DNA of 64,000 nt from an uncultured Coriobacteriales bacterium (GCA_934636245.1 CAKUAI010000009.1:62001-126000); one strand, 5' to 3'; counted from the first letter of the stretch, positions 8,096 to 17,973 are shown. The notes: generated from the sequence alone by a model not told the origin. Made by a program: numbers and translations.

Positions 8096-9594
8096 ATGCC
8101 TTCCTCCAAGATTCGATAAACGAGGTCCATGTCGAGGCTGGTACGCAGCGTGTCGGCGAGTATGTCGAGCTGCTGCTCCCTGCGGGCCGCGCGGTCTTGT
8201 GCGTTGATGTGCGCGTCGGACATTCCCTTGCGCGCAAGGAGCATGTCGATAAGCGCCTGCGTGAAGGGCACGGAGTCGAAGAGGCCATGCAGGTACGTGC
8301 CCATCACGGTGCCGGCCACGCAGCCGTCCTCGTAGGCATCTGCAAGCAGGCAAAACGGCATGCCGCCCTCGAGCGTCGATTGTCCCATGTGGATTTGGTA
8401 TCCCGCAACGTCCAGATTCGACAGGTACGCAAAGGGTCCTTCAAGCTGTAAGGTCGCGCCCGTGCTGCTGCAAAGTGTCTTTTCCTGGGTGAACGTGGTG
8501 CGCACGGGAAGCAGTCCCAAGCCCTCTTGGCGCCCGCCTCCTTCCACCCCCAGGGGGTCGTGTATCTCCAGGCCCAGCATTTGGTATCCGCCGCAGATGC
8601 CCAAGACGAGGCCACCTGCCTCAGCATGCTGGCGCAGTGCGGCGTCCAGGTTGTGCTCGCCCATCCAGGCGAGGTCGCCCAGGGTGGCCTTGGTGCCGGG
8701 AACCACGACAAGGTCGGGCTGGCCCAGCTCCTCGGCATGGCTCACATAGCGCACGCGCACCTCGGGTAGGGCGGTGAGGGCGTCGAGGTCGGTGAAGTTC
8801 GATATGTGCGGCAGGCGCACGACGGCAATGTCGAGCAGGGCGTTTGCCGCGCCCGACCCCTGCATGGCGGAGAAGCCGTCCTCGTCGTCGAGGTCAAGGT
8901 GCGTGTAGGGCACCACGCCGGCCACGGGTACTCCCATGCGCCGTTCAAGCTCGTCGAGACCGGGCTGCAAAAGGGTCACGTCGCCGCGGAACTTGTTGAT
9001 GACGCAGGCCTTGAGCATACGCCGCTCGGCGTCTTCAAGCAGGGCATGTGTGCCTACAAGCTGGGCAAATACGCCGCCACAGTCGATGTTGCCCACAAGC
9101 AGCACGGGGGCGGCCGCCATTTTGGCCATGCCCATGTTCACGATGTCGTTGTGCTTGAGGTTGATCTCGGCCGGGCTGCCTGCACCTTCGATGACCACGA
9201 CGTCGTGACGCGAGGCCAGGTCATCGTAGGCCGCCTGCACGGTGGGAATGAGGCTCGTCTTGTATTTGAAGTAGTCGCGGGCTGCCATGTTCGCCACGGG
9301 TTTGCCCATAACGATGACCTGCGACCCCACGTCGGTTGTGGGTTTGAGGAGGATGGGGTTCATCGCAGGCTCGGCGGGGATGCCGCAGGCCTGTGCCTGC
9401 AGTGCCTGGGCGCGCCCGACCTCAAAGCCACGTGGCGTGACCGCCGAGTTGAGCGACATGTTCTGCGACTTGAAAGGGGCCACCGCAAGGCTGTCCTGGG
9501 CAAAGATGCGGCAGAGACCTGCGGCGATGAGGCTCTTGCCTGCGCCTGACATCGTGCCCTGCACCATAATCGCCTTGGCGCGTTTGTTGGTCAT
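8092..9594 (-). CDS. cbiP: Cobyric acid synthase
   Basis: Amidates the b, d, e and g side chains of adenosylcobyrinate a,c-diamide using glutamine and ATP. The N-terminal synthetase domain has the P-loop-like GTMSGAGKS (residues ~13-21) and FKSQNMSLNS. The C-terminal glutaminase domain carries the cysteine nucleophile in LGICGGYQMLG and the catalytic His in MGTYLHGLFD. At 500 residues it is the usual length. It is coupled to cbiC by an ATGA overlap and separated from cbiB by 58 bases without a visible hairpin. Confidence 0.96.
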   Translation of the reverse strand: MTNKRAKAIMVQGTMSGAGKSLIAAGLCRIFAQDSLAVAPFKSQNMSLNSAVTPRGFEVGRAQALQAQACGIPAEPAMNPILLKPTTDVGSQVIVMGKPVANMAARDYFKYKTSLIPTVQAAYDDLASRHDVVVIEGAGSPAEINLKHNDIVNMGMAKMAAAPVLLVGNIDCGGVFAQLVGTHALLEDAERRMLKACVINKFRGDVTLLQPGLDELERRMGVPVAGVVPYTHLDLDDEDGFSAMQGSGAANALLDIAVVRLPHISNFTDLDALTALPEVRVRYVSHAEELGQPDLVVVPGTKATLGDLAWMGEHNLDAALRQHAEAGGLVLGICGGYQMLGLEIHDPLGVEGGGRQEGLGLLPVRTTFTQEKTLCSSTGATLQLEGPFAYLSNLDVAGYQIHMGQSTLEGGMPFCLLADAYEDGCVAGTVMGTYLHGLFDSVPFTQALIDMLLARKGMSDAHINAQDRAARREQQLDILADTLRTSLDMDLVYRILEEGI

Positions 9595-9652
9595 GCCGCC
9601 CTCCTCGCTCGTTGCGCCTCACGTATGCGCCGTTTCATCCAATAAGACTTTC

Positions 9653-10639
9653 TCATATCCCCGTCGCCGCCTTCACACATGCCCATACGAGCGCCCCGAG
9701 TCCTGCACATACGGGCAGCGCCAGCAGGCTTGTGGCATAGAGCAGCCTGTTTGCCCGGCGGATGTCGGCGGGTTCCACTGCACGGCACGCCTCGCCCAGC
9801 GTGGGCTTCTCCACCAAAACGCCGCCGTAGTAGTTGGGGCCGGCCAGCTGTATGCCCAGGGCTCCCGCGCAGGCCGCCTCGGTGTGGGCAGAGTTGGGCG
9901 AGGTGTGGGCGAGCCGGTCGCGCCGGAAGGTGCGCCAGGCGCGTTTGCCGTTAAAGCCTGCAAGGGGGGCAGCCAGGCACATGAGGGTGCCGGCCAGGCG
10001 TGCGGGGATGAAGTTCACCGCGTCGTCGAGCTTGGCGGCGGCTCGGCCAAAGTCGAGGTAGCGGTCGTTTTTGTAGCCCACCATCGAGTCCATCGTGTTG
10101 ATCGCCTTGTAGACGACTCCGCCCACCGGCCCCAAAAGCGCCAGGTAGAAAAGGGGTGCGATCACACCGTCCGAGGCGTTTTCGGCCACCGTCTCCACTG
10201 CGGCCTTTGTGACGCCCTCTTCGGTGAGCGCCGCCGTGTCGCGGCCTACGATCATGGAGACGCGCGTGCGTGCCTCAGGCAGGCCCGCGTGTTCCAGGGC
10301 GTCGAGCACAGCCATGCTCTCGTCCTTGAGCGACTTGGTCGCAAGCATCCAGTAGCTTACAAGCGCCCCTACCGCGCAGGATAGATAAGGGCTGACTGCC
10401 CCCGCCAGGGCGAGTGCGGCTGCGCATGCACCGCCGCTGATGCCCGTGACCAGGCACACAAGCGCCGTGCCTGCAGCCTGCTTGCCGCGCGGTGTGTCGG
10501 GAAAGGCGTGGCGCAGGGCAGGCTCGAGCCGGGCGATGAGGGAGCCCATCCAGCGCACGGGGTGGGGCCAGCCGTGCGGGTCGCCCAAGGCAAGGTCGGC
10601 TACATAGCCCGCAGCCAGGCTTACAAGGTGCAGGTACAC
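9653..10639 (-). CDS. cbiB: Adenosylcobinamide-phosphate synthase, membrane protein
   Basis: Joins aminopropanol (or its phosphate) to the f side chain of adenosylcobyric acid. Family blocks GDPHGWPHPVRWMG, ENASDGVIAPLFYL and NTMDSMVGYKND are clear, and several hydrophobic segments mark it as an inner-membrane protein. I place the start at the GTG at 10639, which has GGAAGGA upstream and overlaps the end of cbiA by 19 bases; a farther-upstream start would only add unconserved basic residues. The product is 328 residues, normal for the family. In many genomes this gene is called cobD. Confidence 0.93.
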   Translation of the reverse strand: MYLHLVSLAAGYVADLALGDPHGWPHPVRWMGSLIARLEPALRHAFPDTPRGKQAAGTALVCLVTGISGGACAAALALAGAVSPYLSCAVGALVSYWMLATKSLKDESMAVLDALEHAGLPEARTRVSMIVGRDTAALTEEGVTKAAVETVAENASDGVIAPLFYLALLGPVGGVVYKAINTMDSMVGYKNDRYLDFGRAAAKLDDAVNFIPARLAGTLMCLAAPLAGFNGKRAWRTFRRDRLAHTSPNSAHTEAACAGALGIQLAGPNYYGGVLVEKPTLGEACRAVEPADIRRANRLLYATSLLALPVCAGLGALVWACVKAATGI

Positions 10640-12027
10640 GTCGCGTCCTTCCTTTGCGCGCCCCATGCGGCGCACGCGCGCACAAACCTACGTGCGACGT
10701 CGATAGATCCGGGCAGGTAGAGATGGGGAAATCCCGCATAGAGGCCGGGGGTGTGGTGCCCGGCGTACCAAAAGCGCTCGCTTTCGGGTTTGCGGGCGAG
10801 CAGCCCCGCGCCCGTGTCGTCTGCCTCCCAGCGATGGAACTCGTGGGCGCGCAGTGTGGTGCCGGTGGGGCCGAGAAGCCCTGCACCCTGCGTCTCAAGT
10901 TCGATGTAGCCGAAGCGTCCGTGCTTTTTGCGCTCGGCCCCGCCCGGGCATGCGCCTACGAGCGGCCAAGTTGCGCCATTGTCGTCGGTCAAGCGTTCAA
11001 GCAGGTAGAGGAAGCCCCCGCACTCTGCAATCGCAGGCATGCCCTGCGCCAGTGCCGTGCGCACTGCCTTGCGCATGGCGGTATTGGAGGAAAGCTCGTG
11101 CACGTGCAGCTCGGGGTAGCCTCCGCCTAAAAAGAGCCCGCTTGCTCCCTTGGGCAGGCCTTCGTCGCGCAGGGGAGAGAAGAAGGCGAGCGCGGCCCCC
11201 AGGTCTTCCAAAAGCTCGAGCTCCTCGGCGTAATAGAAGCAAAACGCCTCGTCGCGGGCCACGGCGATGACGGGCGTGGATTCATGTGTATCCAAGCAGG
11301 AGGAAAGGGGCCACGTGCTGCCCGAATCGAGCTGCGGGGCCGCCTGGGCAAGCGCGAGGATCGCGTCCATGTTGAGGCAGTCCTGCGCAAGCGTTGTCAG
11401 GCGAGCGAGCTTCTCGTTGAGGTCGGGCAGGTCCTGGGCCAAAACGAGACCGAGGTGCCTGCTGGGAAGCGCAATCGCCTCGTCGTGGGGGAGATGGCCC
11501 AGCACGGGCACGCCGCACTCCCGCTCGATGACGGGCGCCACCTTGTCGGCAAGTGCGGCGCTCGCATGGTCGAGCACGACGCCTGCCACATGGCTGGGCG
11601 TGCGCATGGCGACAAAGCCGAGCGCCTGCGCGGCAAGCGAGGCGCATGCTCCGCGCGCGTCGAGCACAAGCAATGCGGGTGACTCGGTGATGTGGGCAAC
11701 GTCCCAGGCACTGGCCTTGGTTGTTGTTCCCACGCCGTCGTAGTACCCCATGGCCCCTTCGATGCAGGCGATATCGCAGTCGCGTCCGGCGTGAGCGAGA
11801 AGGTCGCGCATGAGGGTCTCGGACTGAAAGAACGCGTCGAGGTTGAGGCGGCGCACGGCGCCCAGCCGCTCATGGAAAGTGGGGTCCACGTAGTCGGGGC
11901 CGCACTTGCATGCCAGCATGCGCAGGCCATGCTCGCGCAGCGCCCCCATGAGCGTGCAGGTGAGTGTCGTCTTGCCCGCGCTGCTTTTGGGCGCCGTGAT
12001 GAGGATGCGCGGTAGCTGCGTCAGCAT
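10621..12027 (-). CDS. cbiA: Cobyrinate a,c-diamide synthase
   Basis: Amidates the a and c carboxylates of cobyrinate, the first amidation in the anaerobic route. The N-terminal ATPase domain contains APKSSAGKTTLT (residues ~10-21) and the glutaminase domain contains the nucleophile in AIAECGGFLYLLE. The start at 12027 puts the family's PRILITAPKSS a few residues in and overlaps the cbiET stop by seven bases. Length of 468 residues is typical. Confidence 0.95.
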   Translation of the reverse strand: MLTQLPRILITAPKSSAGKTTLTCTLMGALREHGLRMLACKCGPDYVDPTFHERLGAVRRLNLDAFFQSETLMRDLLAHAGRDCDIACIEGAMGYYDGVGTTTKASAWDVAHITESPALLVLDARGACASLAAQALGFVAMRTPSHVAGVVLDHASAALADKVAPVIERECGVPVLGHLPHDEAIALPSRHLGLVLAQDLPDLNEKLARLTTLAQDCLNMDAILALAQAAPQLDSGSTWPLSSCLDTHESTPVIAVARDEAFCFYYAEELELLEDLGAALAFFSPLRDEGLPKGASGLFLGGGYPELHVHELSSNTAMRKAVRTALAQGMPAIAECGGFLYLLERLTDDNGATWPLVGACPGGAERKKHGRFGYIELETQGAGLLGPTGTTLRAHEFHRWEADDTGAGLLARKPESERFWYAGHHTPGLYAGFPHLYLPGSIDVARRFVRACAAWGAQRKDATCTCTL

Positions 12028-13262
12028 GAGGCGCCCTCGTCCCGCACGCCTTGGCCGCTTATGATCCACACGGGGTTCTGGGCGGACATAAGGTGCAACC
12101 CGCCGAGCTCGCGCGCCTTTGCCACGCTGAGCTGTACGACCTCGACGTCGGCCATGTTGTGCGCTTGAAATGCCTGAAGCGCCTGGTAGAGCGTCTCGAT
12201 GGTGACGGCACTGGCCACCATGCGCGCCTCAGGGTTGGCGGCGAGCACGGCGTCTGCGATTTGGGCAAACGAGCCTGTCGAGCCCCCGATGAAGGCATGC
12301 GTGGGGGCGGGCAGGCCGTCAAGTGCTGCAGGCGCCTTCCCTTCGACGGTGAAGACGTTGAGAGCGCCGAGCTTGCGGGCGTTCTCGGCGATGAGGTCGA
12401 CGCGCTCGGGCACTTCCTCCACGGCGTAGACGCGCCCGGCGCACGCTGCCAGGCCGCATTCCACGCTCACCGAGCCCGTACCTGCTCCGATGTCCCACAC
12501 GCAGGCGTCGGCCGTCAGGCGCAGCTTGCACACGATGGCCTGGCGCACCTCTTCCTTTGTCATGGGGGCGTCACCGCGCGTGAGGTCGGCGTCGCGCAGG
12601 CCCGGTGCCTGCCAGGCGCGCTCGACAGGCGAGGGATTCTCAACGAGCATACAGGCAAGGTCTTCAAACGTCTCGCGGGCGAGTTCGGTGGCCGTGCCGC
12701 TCAGCACGCGCTCGCGGGGGCTGCAGAGGTTCTCGCCCACATGCACGGCGAGGTCGCCCATGCCGCGCTTCGTGAGGTCGGCGCACACGTTGTGGGCGCG
12801 AATCGCCCCGCCCGTGAGCGCGAAGGTGAGCCGGTGGCATTGGGCGGCTCCGGCCACATCGCACGCCCGCCCGTGAGCCGAGAGCACATGGGCGTCCTGC
12901 CAGGGCATATGGAGCCGTGCGCACAGGCATTGCAGAGAGGAGACGCCCGGGTGCTCGTGGAGCTCGATGTTCGGCATGCCTGCCAGAGTGGCACGCAGGG
13001 GAGCGGCGAGGCTGTAGAGTCCCACGTCGCCCGAGACTGCCACGGCGGCGCGCTCAATGCCTGCCTGAGCTTGGCCAGCTAGCACCTCGGCGATGTCCGA
13101 GGGACTCACCAGGGCCACCTGGTGGGCATCTGTCTCCAAGGCAAGCTCCTGCAAGACGCGGGCGGCCCCGATGATAAGCTGGGCCTCTTCGAGCGCCTGC
13201 ATGCCGCCGAGGGTCAAGCCCTGCCGGCCGGCGGGCCCCGCGCCTACGATGTCAACCCTCAT
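12021..13262 (-). CDS. cbiET: Cobalt-precorrin-7 C5-/ -6B C15-methyltransferase (decarboxylating), CbiE-CbiT fusion
   Basis: A fusion of the CbiE C5-methyltransferase (residues ~1-200, with the SAM-binding VGAGPAGRQGLT) and the CbiT C15-methyltransferase/decarboxylase (residues ~220-400, with WDIGAGTGSVSVE and FIGGSTGSF). The same fusion occurs as CobL in aerobic organisms. CbiE usually has a GPG motif near its start; here it is GPAG, a minor change. It overlaps cbiJ by ATGA upstream and cbiA downstream. Confidence 0.94.
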   Translation of the reverse strand: MRVDIVGAGPAGRQGLTLGGMQALEEAQLIIGAARVLQELALETDAHQVALVSPSDIAEVLAGQAQAGIERAAVAVSGDVGLYSLAAPLRATLAGMPNIELHEHPGVSSLQCLCARLHMPWQDAHVLSAHGRACDVAGAAQCHRLTFALTGGAIRAHNVCADLTKRGMGDLAVHVGENLCSPRERVLSGTATELARETFEDLACMLVENPSPVERAWQAPGLRDADLTRGDAPMTKEEVRQAIVCKLRLTADACVWDIGAGTGSVSVECGLAACAGRVYAVEEVPERVDLIAENARKLGALNVFTVEGKAPAALDGLPAPTHAFIGGSTGSFAQIADAVLAANPEARMVASAVTIETLYQALQAFQAHNMADVEVVQLSVAKARELGGLHLMSAQNPVWIISGQGVRDEGASC

Positions 13263-14032
13263 CCAAACCTCCTTGCCAGCTGTGCCTTGGCCTCCTCAAG
13301 CGTGAGGCCCTCTTCTTTCGTCGGCCGCCCAATGACGACAAGCGTGCAGCTTGTCTCTCGTGCTGCCTGCACTTTCTCCCAAAAACCGCCCGCCGTGCCC
13401 GAGGCCTTTGTCACGAGGATGCGCGCGCCGCTGCGTCTGATGAGCGCTACGTTGTCTTCCAGGGAGAACGGCCCCATGGCGCCCACGATGCGCTCGGCAG
13501 GGATGCCCGCTTGTCGTGCTGCCTGAACCGATGCCTCGTTGGGAAGGCAGCGCACCCAGATGCGCTCACGCAGGCTGGGTTGCGCGCACCAGGTGGCTAT
13601 GTCCTTCGTGCCTGTGGTGAGCAGGATGTCTCCGGAAAGGCCCGCCAGCAGCTCGGCGGCATGCGCCGGCGAATCCGCGCGCACCCAGTCGCCCTCGGGT
13701 TCTCCTTCGCGTACGACGCGCAGGTACTCGCAACCTTGAGCCAGGGCTGCCGCACGGGCGTTCGCCGTGACGACGTTCGCGTACGGGTGTGTGCAATCAA
13801 CCACCACGTCAAACGCGCCCTGTGCCATGAGACGCTCCATGCCCGCCTCGTCCAGGCGTTGCGCCAGGACCTGGGTATGGGGGAGCGCCCCCAAAAGATG
13901 CGCCCCGAAGTCGGTCGCGCACGACACGCACGTCTCCACATTGCCCTGCGCGCTCAGCCATGAAGCAAGCTCGCGACCCTCTGTGGTTCCGGCGAACACG
14001 AGGACGCGATATGTTCGAGACTCGCCTGCCAT
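13259..14032 (-). CDS. cbiJ: Cobalt-precorrin-6A reductase
   Basis: NAD(P)H-dependent reduction of cobalt-precorrin-6A to 6B. Family landmarks are VLVFAGTTEGRELA at the N-terminus, VVDCTHPYA (residues ~78-86), and GAMGPFSLEDNVALI and LVTKASGTAGGF in the C-terminal half. The gene begins on the base after the cbiH stop codon and overlaps cbiET by ATGA, so it sits in a fully coupled gene string. 257 residues is normal. Confidence 0.94.
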   Translation of the reverse strand: MAGESRTYRVLVFAGTTEGRELASWLSAQGNVETCVSCATDFGAHLLGALPHTQVLAQRLDEAGMERLMAQGAFDVVVDCTHPYANVVTANARAAALAQGCEYLRVVREGEPEGDWVRADSPAHAAELLAGLSGDILLTTGTKDIATWCAQPSLRERIWVRCLPNEASVQAARQAGIPAERIVGAMGPFSLEDNVALIRRSGARILVTKASGTAGGFWEKVQAARETSCTLVVIGRPTKEEGLTLEEAKAQLARRFG

Positions 14033-14776
14033 CTACGACCTCACCTGATAGCCGCGCGGCGTCACCATGCGACCTGCGATTTCGCGTGTCGTGGCGTTGC
14101 CCACGTAGACGATGCTCGTCATGTCGGCCGGAGCATCCGCGAGCTCGCCCAAGGTCAGCACGCGTGCGCCTTCGCCGGGTCTGCCCACGTTATGCGCGAT
14201 GCCGCACACGCAGCTCGCCGGCAGCTCCTCAAGCAGGATCTGCGCCGCATGTGCCAGGTGGTCGGGCCTGCCGTGGGAGCAGGGGTTATAGAGGCAGATG
14301 ACAAAGCCGGCGCGCGCTGCCGCACGCAACCTTGCCTCGATGGCATCCCAGGGTGTGAGCAAATCAGACAGCGACACGAGGCAGAAGTCGTGCATGAGGG
14401 GTGCGCCCAAAAGTGCAGCTCCTCCCGTGGCGGCGGTGACGCCGGCGACGACCTCCACCTCGACTACGTCTGCCAGGACCATGTCCTGGGCGAGCTCGAG
14501 CACGAGGCCCGCCATGCCGTAGACGCCCGGGTCGCCCGAGCACACAAGGGCCACGGTCGCCCCGCTTGCCGCACGCTCCAGGGCCGCCCGGCAGCGCTGA
14601 ACCTCGCCGCGCATGCCGCTTACGAGCAGCTCTTTTTCGGGAAAGTCCTTGCGCACAAGGTCGACGTAGGTCGTGTATCCGGCGATGACCTGGCATTCTT
14701 CGAGCGCCGCGCGGGCACGCTGGGTGAGGTCGGCTCCTGCCCCGGGCCCTAGGCCCACCACGTAGAGCTTAGGCAT
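14033..14776 (-). CDS. cbiH: Cobalt-precorrin-3 C17-methyltransferase
   Basis: Methylates C17 and drives ring contraction. Tetrapyrrole methylase fold: VVGLGPGAGADLT near the N-terminus, VCSGDPGVYGMAG in the middle, and LYNPCSHGRPDHL, which is characteristic of CbiH/CobJ. 247 residues, with no C-terminal extra domain. It overlaps the cbiG end by eight bases. Confidence 0.95.
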   Translation of the reverse strand: MPKLYVVGLGPGAGADLTQRARAALEECQVIAGYTTYVDLVRKDFPEKELLVSGMRGEVQRCRAALERAASGATVALVCSGDPGVYGMAGLVLELAQDMVLADVVEVEVVAGVTAATGGAALLGAPLMHDFCLVSLSDLLTPWDAIEARLRAAARAGFVICLYNPCSHGRPDHLAHAAQILLEELPASCVCGIAHNVGRPGEGARVLTLGELADAPADMTSIVYVGNATTREIAGRMVTPRGYQVRS

Positions 14777-15911
14777 GGTCGTCTCCTTTCTTCAGGTCAA
14801 AGCTCAGCGTCGTGGGCACAAGGCCCACGGCCACGGTTGTTCCTTGATGGGCCTGCTTGCCGAGGACGCGCGTGGCACCGCAGCAGGCAAGGGCCCGCTC
14901 GCATACATTGTCCACGCCCACCTGGGCGCGCACGAACTCCGACGAGGCGAAGTCGCCGCTCTGTGCGGCAAGCGCCTCAGCGCTAAAGGTGCGCATCGGC
15001 CAGGAGCGCTGCTGGGCAAGCTCGACCACCGCCGGCTCTGCGGCCTTGAGGTCGATGGTGGCCAGCGCGCACACTGCCTCCGGCGTCAGGCCGAGGCCCA
15101 CCAGCGCCGCCTCGACGCTGGCCTGCAGGATTGCCGGTTCACAGTCTCGCCTGCACCCGATGCCCACCACCACGTTGCGTGTGATGAGGCACAGCGTGTC
15201 GGGGTCGCTCTCGCCAGGCAGCTCAGGTCCGATATGGATGTGCGTGTGGAGGGCGTGAACCGCATCCGCTGAGTCGGGGGTGGCTCCTGCGGGACAGGGC
15301 TTGCGGATGCCGTCACCTGTGCCGTCCGTGTCGCTCGCGCACTCCTCACGCACGAACCCCGCGGGAAGCTCGCCTGCCACATGCACCTGGCGTCCCGCGC
15401 GCACCCCGACGTGCCCACCTTCGAGCAGCGTGCCTGAAACACATTTGATGAGCTGGGGGTTTGCGATGATGAGGCCACGGCGAGCCGCCCACTCGTCGAT
15501 GGCGAAGACGTCGCGCACATCGGTGGCCGTCGTAACCACGGGCGTGGCTCCCACAATGCGCGCAACGCGGCGCGCAAGGTCGTTTGCCCCGCCTACATGG
15601 CCACTGAGCAGGGATATTGCCCATCTGCCGGCCTCGTCCACGCATACGACCGCGGGGTCGTGCATCTTGCTGGTCACATATGGGGCTATGGCGCGCACCG
15701 CGATGCCACAGGCCCCTACAAAGACGATGCCCTTGCTTCCCTGCGCGAGGACCTCGCCCACCCACGCCCCGACGCTGTCAAAGCCGGGCAGGCCCACTTC
15801 CTCGGCAAGGCGGCGCGGCGCCCAGGCACGGGCGCCTTCCAGCTCTTCGGCTATCTTTTGGGCCAGGGCGCAGCCCGCTGCCGTGAACCCCGCGATGGCG
15901 ATTGCGCTCAT
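14769..15911 (-). CDS. cbiG: Cobalt-precorrin-5A hydrolase
   Basis: Opens the ring-A lactone of cobalt-precorrin-5A and releases acetaldehyde, a step unique to the anaerobic route. The N-terminal and middle domains contain VGACGIAVRAIAPYVTSK and ISLLSGHVGGANDLA. The C-terminal domain contains GIGCRRDC and ATIDLKAAEPAV. A variable linker around residues 190-225 is rich in Asp, Gly and Pro. It overlaps cbiF by ATGA. Confidence 0.94.
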   Translation of the reverse strand: MSAIAIAGFTAAGCALAQKIAEELEGARAWAPRRLAEEVGLPGFDSVGAWVGEVLAQGSKGIVFVGACGIAVRAIAPYVTSKMHDPAVVCVDEAGRWAISLLSGHVGGANDLARRVARIVGATPVVTTATDVRDVFAIDEWAARRGLIIANPQLIKCVSGTLLEGGHVGVRAGRQVHVAGELPAGFVREECASDTDGTGDGIRKPCPAGATPDSADAVHALHTHIHIGPELPGESDPDTLCLITRNVVVGIGCRRDCEPAILQASVEAALVGLGLTPEAVCALATIDLKAAEPAVVELAQQRSWPMRTFSAEALAAQSGDFASSEFVRAQVGVDNVCERALACCGATRVLGKQAHQGTTVAVGLVPTTLSFDLKKGDDHA

Positions 15912-16762
15912 GCGCGCGCCTCGTCGTGCATGTTCTGCGTGTCCTGCGTGCCTTGCGCTCCGGTCTGCGTCAGCGCGGCATCCCCGCTTGCCTCGCCCGT
16001 GCCCACGCGGTAGCCGTGCGTGAAGCTCGGGTCGTAGAGCAGCGACCGCTCGGCGCGTGCGGCTTTAAGGCTGCCGGCAAGGGCGTCTCCCACAAGCACG
16101 ATTGCCTGCCTGCTGAGCCCCGCCTCGCGGGCCGCCTCGGGCAGGCTCGCCACATCGCAGCGCACGATTTTCTCATCCGGCCAGCTTGCGCGATACACAA
16201 GGGCGGCCGGGGTCTGGGGCGACAGGCCTCCCGCAAGCAGCTCCTCGCGGGCGCGCTCGAGAAGGCCGCAGGAGAGGAAGAGCGCAATGGTGCAGCCATG
16301 GGCGGCAAACCTGCGCAGCTCTTCCCCGCTTGGCACGGGCGTGCGTCCTTCCACACGTGTGAGCACGAGCGACTGGGACACGCTGGGCAGGGTGAACTCG
16401 CAGTTAAGGGCAGCCGCCGCGGCAAACACGCTCGACACGCCAGGGATGACGCGATAGGCCACGCCTGCCTCGTCAAGCAGGTCCATCTGCTCGCGGATGG
16501 CGCCGTACATAGCCGGGTCGCCCGTGTGCAGGCGCACGGTGCGCTTGCCTGCGCGGTCGCTTGCCACGAGCACGTCGACGACTTCCTCAAGCGTCATATG
16601 CGCCGAGTCGTGCACCTCTACCTCAGGTCGGCAGTATGCCAGCATCTCGGGGTCTACCAGCGACCCTGCATACACCACGACGTCTGCCTGCTGCAGGGCG
16701 CGCATGCCGCGCACGGTGATGAGGTCAACGGCGCCAGGGCCCGCTCCCACGAAGTCGATCAT
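15908..16762 (-). CDS. cbiF: Cobalt-precorrin-4 C11-methyltransferase
   Basis: Methylates C11. The start at 16762 (MIDFVGAGPGAVDLIT) overlaps the cbiD stop as ATGA and gives the expected N-terminus; codons farther upstream lie in cbiD. Family blocks are VYAGSLVDPEML, RLHTGDPAMYGAI and GVSSVFAAAAAL. The last ~30 residues after YRVGTG are a low-complexity Gln/Thr/Ala tail beyond the normal end of the fold. 284 residues in total. Confidence 0.95.
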   Translation of the reverse strand: MIDFVGAGPGAVDLITVRGMRALQQADVVVYAGSLVDPEMLAYCRPEVEVHDSAHMTLEEVVDVLVASDRAGKRTVRLHTGDPAMYGAIREQMDLLDEAGVAYRVIPGVSSVFAAAAALNCEFTLPSVSQSLVLTRVEGRTPVPSGEELRRFAAHGCTIALFLSCGLLERAREELLAGGLSPQTPAALVYRASWPDEKIVRCDVASLPEAAREAGLSRQAIVLVGDALAGSLKAARAERSLLYDPSFTHGYRVGTGEASGDAALTQTGAQGTQDTQNMHDEARA

Positions 16763-17973
16763 ATCCGGCCTTCCTTCCTTGCCGCCGTGCCGTGCAGACG
16801 GTGCTTGTCCAAGAGTTCCTGTGCCCCACTCGATCGTCCCAGCTCGCCCCATGCCTTCGAGAACACCACGACCTCGCAGCGCACAGGGTCGCCTCGCCGG
16901 CTCACGTGCCGCTCAATTGCCTGCGTAAGGCTCTGCAACGTCGTGGCAAGCAGGTGTTCCCGCTCATCTGAAACAGCCGCCTCGCCGGGGCCGCGCCCGG
17001 CGAGCACCTCAAGCGCCTCGTCGGTCGTGGCGCAGTCCATAAGGCGGGCGATGTCGTCGCGCCCCGCACCTGCCAGGGCCGCATGTGCCGCGAACGCCTC
17101 GGCGCGCCCGTCGGCCACGCGCGAGTGGGTGTTCATGGCGCCCGCTGCGACTTTGGCGAGCTTGCCCATGTGCCCTACGAGCACAAGCGTCTCAAAGCCG
17201 AGCACCCCGGCGTAATCGAGTGCCTCACCCAGGAAGTTCGAGCAGCTCACGATATGTGTGGGGTCGACGTCTTCCTTGTCTTGCGCCCAGTCCTGACCGT
17301 AGTTTCCCGGCACGAGCACGAGGTCGCGCAGGCCCTGCGCGCGTCTCATGCGCATCTCCAGGCGGATGGACTCGACGAGGGCCTCCTCGCTCATGGGCCG
17401 CACGATGCCCGACGTTCCTAGAATCGAAATGCCGCCTTCAATGCCCAGGCGCGGGTTGAAGGTCTTGCGCGCGATTTCTTCTCCGCCGGGCACCGACACT
17501 TCCACCGCAAAGCCGCCCTGCCAGCCGTGCTCGCGGGCAATCCGCTCGAGCTCGGAGGCGATCATCGCGCGCGGCACCGAGTTGATGGCAGCGGCGCCCA
17601 CGGGTTGGTCGAGCCCGGCGCGTGTCACGCGGCCCACACCGGCCCCGCCCTCAATCGTGGTGCCTAGCGTGTTTACAAGGCTCACGCGCACCACGACCAG
17701 TGCGCCGTCGGTGGCATCCGCGTCGTCGCCTGCGTCTTTGCGCACGCCGCAGCTTGCCCAGGGGGTGCCCTGTGCATCGGTGCCTCGGTGCATCTCCTCG
17801 GGTTCCACCACCACGGCGATGCCCGCCGGGGTGTCGATGCGCAGAGAGTGGGGGAAGTTCCCTGCAAGAAGTGCCTGCCCGCAGGCCTGGGCCGCCGCAG
17901 CCGCGCAGGTTCCTGTGGTGTAGCCACAGCGCAGGCGTTTCTTGCCGACCTCGACATAGCGCTCAAGCGTCAT
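16759..17973 (-). CDS. cbiD: Cobalt-precorrin-5B C1-methyltransferase
   Basis: SAM-dependent C1 methylation in the anaerobic pathway; CbiD replaces CobF of the aerobic route. Diagnostic sequences are LRCGYTTGTCAAAAAQA near the N-terminus, NPRLGIEGGISILGTSGIV, and LVLVPGNYG. 404 residues is slightly long because of a C-terminal tail. The start overlaps the ABC ATPase stop as ATGA, tying cobalt-corrin synthesis to the uptake genes upstream. Confidence 0.95.
   Translation of the reverse strand: MTLERYVEVGKKRLRCGYTTGTCAAAAAQACGQALLAGNFPHSLRIDTPAGIAVVVEPEEMHRGTDAQGTPWASCGVRKDAGDDADATDGALVVVRVSLVNTLGTTIEGGAGVGRVTRAGLDQPVGAAAINSVPRAMIASELERIAREHGWQGGFAVEVSVPGGEEIARKTFNPRLGIEGGISILGTSGIVRPMSEEALVESIRLEMRMRRAQGLRDLVLVPGNYGQDWAQDKEDVDPTHIVSCSNFLGEALDYAGVLGFETLVLVGHMGKLAKVAAGAMNTHSRVADGRAEAFAAHAALAGAGRDDIARLMDCATTDEALEVLAGRGPGEAAVSDEREHLLATTLQSLTQAIERHVSRRGDPVRCEVVVFSKAWGELGRSSGAQELLDKHRLHGTAARKEGRI

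Noticed and set aside
15902..17215. A 437-codon forward frame across cbiF and cbiD
   Set aside because: Antisense shadow; the reverse-strand frames carry methyltransferase and CbiD signatures and coupled starts.
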